DNA of 64,000 bases from assembly GCA_009733575.1 (NCBI GenBank), contig ML769386.1, positions 852,033-916,032 on the forward strand, read 5' to 3'. Source of the DNA: Gymnopus androsaceus JB14. Taxonomy: Eukaryota > Basidiomycota > Agaricomycetes > Agaricales > Omphalotaceae. The notes below the pieces were generated by a model. The model searched no databases, was not told the DNA's origin, and saw only the letters and a program-made list of their open reading frames with translations. How positions within the stretch are numbered: the stretch's first letter is position 1; every line of letters begins with the position of its first letter. Positions 59,662 through 64,000 of the stretch are shown here, in pieces. A program made the translations under genes and the position numbers.

Positions 59662-61321
59662 CTACTTCTGCACTACCGAAAATTTGTATGTTGATTCCCA
59701 GACATACGGCCGGTCTGGTCCATAGATTGGGTCAATACCGAAGTCGGGGTTGTTGACGGCGTCGATATAGGATTCTTGTTCAATCACCAGGCAAGAGTGA
59801 TCTGTGTAGTTCGCTAGTGGTCCTCCTTGGTCAACCTGGGAATCATTCGTCAGTGAACGGAAATTCGAGGGAAAATATTTGTACATACCTTCCTTGGGAC
59901 ATTTGCCACACTATTGCAAGTGTAGATCTATCGTGGACGGTAATGAGAAATCGAGTGCGATTTACTGACAACTATCCTTACCTGCAAAGCAGGCTGGTTG
60001 CTAATGATGTCGAGTCTGAGGGATTTATCAGTTGAAGCGGTTTGAATGATGAGATAGATACTACTGACTTGATCCCAGAATTGGTATCCCAAATAGAGAA
60101 TTTAGGTGTAGAGGTAAGGCCTGGGTCGTCATAAATCCAACAATTGTCAAACCCGACACAACCCGTTCCACAAAACTCTCCTGCCGTAGTCTGATTGATA
60201 CTGTCCCCAAGAGATTTGGCTGCATTAAAGTCCAAGGGCGTCCCTTCAATGCTACCGAGCACGCCAGTAGGGATAAGATTCCCGTCTGTCTCGACATACT
60301 TTGACGAATTGAACTGCACAAAGTGAGCGCCAAGATCGTCGCTTTCTTGGTAGGCTTCGAGATTCCAGTAATGGTGCCCACTGAGCATGATGGGGGTTGG
60401 CGCGTCAGCTAGAGCGTGGATTTTGAAATGCCAAGTTGATTCATTCTGTAGCGTATAAGTGACCTGGAGGGGAGGCATGAGAAGAGCTTTAACGAGGAGA
60501 AATGGTGCGGTGCCCTTACAGTTGTGAATACATTTCCGGGGAACCCTTCCATGCCATTGGGGTCCAGCAGAGAGAATGATACAGAGTTGGCTGATGATCC
60601 GGTGATGTTCCAGACGCGACTGTTGAATCCATCCGAGCCTCCGTGTAACGTGTCGGTTCCTTTGTGGATGGTTCAGTTAGACCCAAAAGACCACCGAAAC
60701 CGAGAATATGTGCGTACCATTATTATCGTTTTCAACAAGCTGGAATTTTTTACCAGGTCCTGACGCGTCCTTTGAGATAGGGATTGTAAAGGTTCCGTTC
60801 CGAACTCGGTTTGCATATCGCCCCACTATCGGACCTAGAAAGACGAGTTAAGAGGCTCAGGCCCAAGTTAAAAAATCGCGTCAAGTACCAAAGTAGTCTG
60901 TAGCAGCTGCTGCAGTTGTGTACTCAGTCTAATGTTGGGGTTTCGTTGAGATGCGCGTCCGCTTGAACTATCAGCATTACTTACCAGATTGTCGAATCCT
61001 ATAATAATATCTCTAAAGTTGCCGGTCTATACACGATTATAATATATTACGGCTTTGAGGTTAGATGTAATTACCTTGTCTTTGACCCAGAAGTTAACGA
61101 CTGCAGCACCGATGTTGATGAATCTCGCATGCGCTGAGCCATCGGGCGAGCTTATGTTGACCGCTTCAACCGTCTACGAAGAACGCTCGTCAGTACCAGG
61201 TAAGAATTCGATTGAAGAAACACACCGCCCCAGTGGCATTCCTCTTTTCCAGAGACGCTGAAGCGCTCAGAGCAAGACATGAAAAAGGTAGCAGTAGTCG
61301 AAAAACGCTCTGCAACATCAT
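59662..61321 (-). CDS. Secreted aldose 1-epimerase (galactose mutarotase family)
   Basis: It interconverts alpha and beta anomers of sugars such as glucose or galactose. The N terminus (MMLQSVFRLLLPFSCLALSA) is a signal peptide. Family blocks follow: INIGAAVVNFWVKDK, NFRDIIIGFDN, GPIVGRYANRVRNGTF, NGGTDTLHGG (the substrate-binding His block), WHFKIHALADAPTPIMLSGH, HYWNLEAYQESDDLG, GFDNCWIYDD, QPALQIYTCNSV and CLVIEQESYIDAVNNPDFG (the catalytic Glu region). About eight introns of 50-60 bp all splice in frame and the gene is intact. The start is the first of two tandem ATGs (61321 or 61318). Extracellular location suggests a role in carbohydrate utilisation. Confidence 0.9.
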
Positions 61322-61709
61322 CTTGATGATTCTGTGCGGGGGTTAAGTGATGGTAAATCTTCAGCATCCTATTTAACTTGTGTTGGAGATGCAGGGATGT
61401 CATCGATTGAAATATGGAGTGACGCCTCTCACTACCGATTGAACCAGCTGACGACCTCCATTGTATGCAAATTATATGCGCCAAATCTGATGGATGAGGA
61501 CCTCGGTGGACCGCGTGTGGTACACCACCGATGAAAGCACACTCTCCCGTTGAAATAAGGGGTATTTATTCCTTTAAGGAATTTAAAAGAATAAAGATAC
61601 AAGCGGTAGAAATATGAGTGTATGAAAGACGAGCATCGTGACCGCGTCATGCGCACAGTGGAGAGAAAATCGCGGGACGACAACTCATCTGAATCATTGC
61701 ACCCACGGT

Positions 61710-62604
61710 CTATCTAGGCCCGGCTTCCCGCTTCTGTTTCTGTTTCTGCGTCTGGAACATATTAGCCAAATCCATCGTGCTATTATTCTTCAGCATTGTG
61801 TATTCGCGTTCAGGTCGTCGTTTTCCTGCTTCAATGCTGTCAAAGACCCATTCGGGTCTGACAACATGGACAGGAATGCGTGATTTCGTGGTTAAAAGTT
61901 TGTGTGTCTTGCGTCCATTTAATGGTTGGGAGGTCAAGATGTGGGTGGCGCCTGAAGCTGAGTATCTAATTTTATTTAAAGAACTTATATCAGTTAAATA
62001 TCAGCGCATGACAGAGTTCGGGACCAACAATATATGACCTCCTGCTTGAGCGACGATACGCTTGATTTCGGTATCAGTTGTATTCTCCAAGAAACCATCG
62101 ATGTAGACTTTGACATTGGACAATATTTGTCCTTGTTCTGCAGCAGCAGCAACCTCTTTTTGCGCTGCAAGCTTGTGGCTGCGTTCTTGGTGATATTCGC
62201 GATGGTTTCTTCGTCCCTCTGAAACTTGGTGGCCAGAAGCCATAGATACAACGTGTTCTACAGAGATCGTGAGGTTTCGAGGCAAGAAGAGAGGCGAATG
62301 TGGTACAAACCAGTACGTTCATAGAGATCGGAATGGGTAATAGGATTGTTGGTGTCTTTCAGGGTTTTCAACAGCAACTTGGTGACTGTTGACGATGAGG
62401 GAGGAGTATCGCTTTCAGGCAGAAGATCAAGTAGACTGGTGGTACACGATTAGTTATATAGGCGCCGCATAATTGGAGTTCTCGCCTGTTCTTCTTTGGC
62501 CTCTGTGCGGTGGTATAAGGCTTAAACCTGGAAGAGCTAGGAGCCTTCTGCTCAGGAGTCTCGCTCCGAGCAGATGATTTGGTGGATTTGAAGTATTTCT
62601 CCAT
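61710..62604 (-). CDS. BRCT-domain protein
   Basis: The N terminus MEKYFKSTKSSARSETPEQK is a basic, disordered tail resembling a PCNA-binding motif region. Next come LLDLLPESDTPPSSSTVTKL, MASGHQVSEGRRNHREYHQE, and a C-terminal BRCT domain: VKVYIDGFLENTTDTEIKRI, AQAGGHILYSASGATHILTS, HVVRPEWVFDSIEAGKR. The Trp of the BRCT core (PEWV) is present. The layout resembles REV1-type BRCT proteins of basidiomycetes, without a polymerase domain. Introns near 61949-62012 and 62263-62312 splice in frame. The first junction, after RPKKN, needs a GC donor (AG|GCGAGA, about 62428-62475), which is unusual and could instead be a miscalled GT. Divergent from FPGS. Confidence 0.75.
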
Positions 62605-62741
62605 GTAATCAGAATAATCAGGACAATATATACAACGAAGAGGTCATTAAAACTTAAAGAATGGTTGTTGCAGAAGACAAGAGAGTGATCGTTCTGCTGA
62701 GTCAACTCGGCGCTTTTTTTCTTTGATCATTAAAACGACTG
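62605..62741. promoter_or_regulatory. Short bidirectional promoter, BRCT gene and FPGS
   Basis: 137 bp between divergent start codons. T-rich on the FPGS side (62710-62725); no TATA box seen. Confidence 0.45.
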
Positions 62742-64000
62742 ATGGGGAAGATAAACCTGTTTTTCTCTTCTCTGCCTTATCTCTATCGCCGTGGCACTAG
62801 GGGAATGTCTTCAAGGACTTATCAAGATGCTGTGAACAGCTTGAACACGCTGCAGTCTAATGCTGCCACCTTGGACGCTGTACGAGCTTCCGGCGGTCGT
62901 CTCAGTAATTTTGCTATTCCGGAAATGATTGAATATTTGGAAAGAATCGGGTATAAGGTGCGCTGGCGATTTAGCAACAAAAGTACTTAAAATCTCATTT
63001 CTAAAAGACAGAGGATTTGAATGCCATGAATGTTATTCACATAACTGGAACCAAGGGAAAAGGATCGACCAGCGCGTTTACTGACTCGATACTACGGCAT
63101 GCGAAACCCGAATGGAAAATTGGTATAAAACAACAAATCATTCCCACTTGCAGTCTTAACGTGGATACGCAGGTCTCTATACTTCACCTCACTTGGTCGC
63201 CGTTCGTGAACGGATACGTATCAACGGTCGTCCTCTATCCGAGGAGGATTTCACAAAGTACTTCTTCGAAGTATGGGACAGACTAAAGGCAAATGAGGTG
63301 TGTCCTACTTTTCCTGTCCTTTACATTTCCCAACACATATGACACAGAGAAAGCTCGAAACCACTCCATTCATGCCTGGATACTTTAGATTCGTCACTCT
63401 CATGGCTTTCCACACATTCTTGAGTCTCGGTGTCGATGCTACTGTTCTCGAAGTCGGAGTTGGGGGAACGTATGACAGCACCAATATTGTTCCCAAACCG
63501 ATTGTCACCGGTATCACCGCGCTCGGCATTGACCATGTTGGGGTTTTGGGCAAGACTCTGAAGGAGATTGCGTGGCAGAAGGGCGGTATATACAAGGTCA
63601 GCAGCTTTGATATATTCGGGCGCATTCACTGATCAAGCTTCAGGAAGGTGTTCCTGCGTTTTCAGTTCCACAACCGGAGGAAGGAATGCAAGTCTTGGTA
63701 GAGCGCGCAAAGGAGCTCAAGGTGAGTAAGATGCGCCCATCCTTGATATCAAACTTGAGCAAGTTGAAAGGCTTCTGAATTCGTCGTGACGTCTAAACTA
63801 CCGGAGATTTCCAACGTCAAACTGGGTATTGATCTTTGTTATTCCCATGTGCAGTTTTCTGAACGCAGCTACCATAGGCCTTGCTGGTGCCCATCAAGTT
63901 GGAAATGCGATATTGGCCGTACATCTTGCAAAGTCGTTCCTCCGAAATTCAGACCCTAGTAGCGCAGAAGAGGCCTCTCTTCCTCAATCCTTCATCGATG
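62742..64000 (+). CDS. Folylpolyglutamate synthase (partial, runs off the window)
   Basis: It adds glutamates to folates, trapping them in the cytosol and mitochondria. The second exon carries the P-loop ITGTKGKGSTSAF, then GLYTSPHLVAVRERIRING, FRFVTLMAFHTFLSLGVDA, LEVGVGGTYDSTNIVPKP, TALGIDHVGVLGKTLKEIAW and TIGLAGAHQVGNAILAV. All introns in the window splice in frame. Two in-frame starts exist. The ATG at 62742 gives an N terminus with an Arg-bearing hydrophobic stretch (FFSSLPYLYRRGTRG) like a mitochondrial presequence. The ATG at 62805 (MSSRTYQDAV) gives the cytosolic form. The 3' part lies beyond the window. Confidence 0.92.

Overview
The window is nuclear DNA of a filamentous basidiomycete fungus, most likely an agaricomycete. 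Genes are dense and lie on both strands. Most are split by introns of about 45-65 bp with GT-AG borders. The proteins have fungal forms: a Rim15-type kinase with PAS and receiver domains, EFR3, fungal indoleamine 2,3-dioxygenase and a GRR1-like leucine-rich repeat protein. No bacterial, viral or transposon genes were recognised. Gene ends below are inferred by splicing by eye, so internal exon borders are proposals.

Layout. 0-7 kb: a zinc-finger protein (-) divergent from a CCDC97-like protein (+), then indoleamine 2,3-dioxygenase and a multi-Myb DNA-binding protein. 7-9.2 kb: gene-poor. 9-18 kb: a disordered protein; a membrane-anchored amidohydrolase-family protein that seems to have lost its metal ligands; a decayed partial copy of that gene lying between two halves of another dead gene; and a leucine-rich repeat protein. 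18.5-27 kb: two different RhoGEFs tail to tail. 27-33.5 kb: a disordered protein, tRNase Z, THOC7 and a UIM-repeat protein. 34.6-40.5 kb: the Rim15-like kinase. 40.7-49.5 kb: mitoribosomal protein mS18, Rpn11, an unknown coiled-coil protein, Vps52 and a secreted DUF1254 protein. 49.6-52.6 kb: a 0.9-kb tandem duplication carrying a pair of small paralogous genes. 52.9-64 kb: EFR3, two unknown genes, a secreted aldose 1-epimerase, a BRCT protein, and folylpolyglutamate synthase, which is cut by the window end.

Genes working together. Most are ordinary housekeeping genes with no operon-like logic. Several neighbours share short divergent promoters (Rpn11 with the unknown gene at 43.1 kb, BRCT protein with FPGS, kinase with mS18). 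EFR3 (plasma-membrane PI4-kinase anchor), Vps52 (GARP tethering) and the two RhoGEFs are all membrane or polarity functions, but nothing in the sequence ties them together.

The most pervasive oddity is that about twenty single-base reading-frame breaks fall inside otherwise well conserved genes, while roughly a dozen genes have none. One break splits the kinase HRD motif. Another can be proved by comparison with an intact tandem paralog. I think base-level sequence error is the likeliest cause. I found no convincing undescribed defence or mobile system. The most biologically interesting items are the amidohydrolase pseudoenzyme with its decayed copy, and the tandem small-gene pair.
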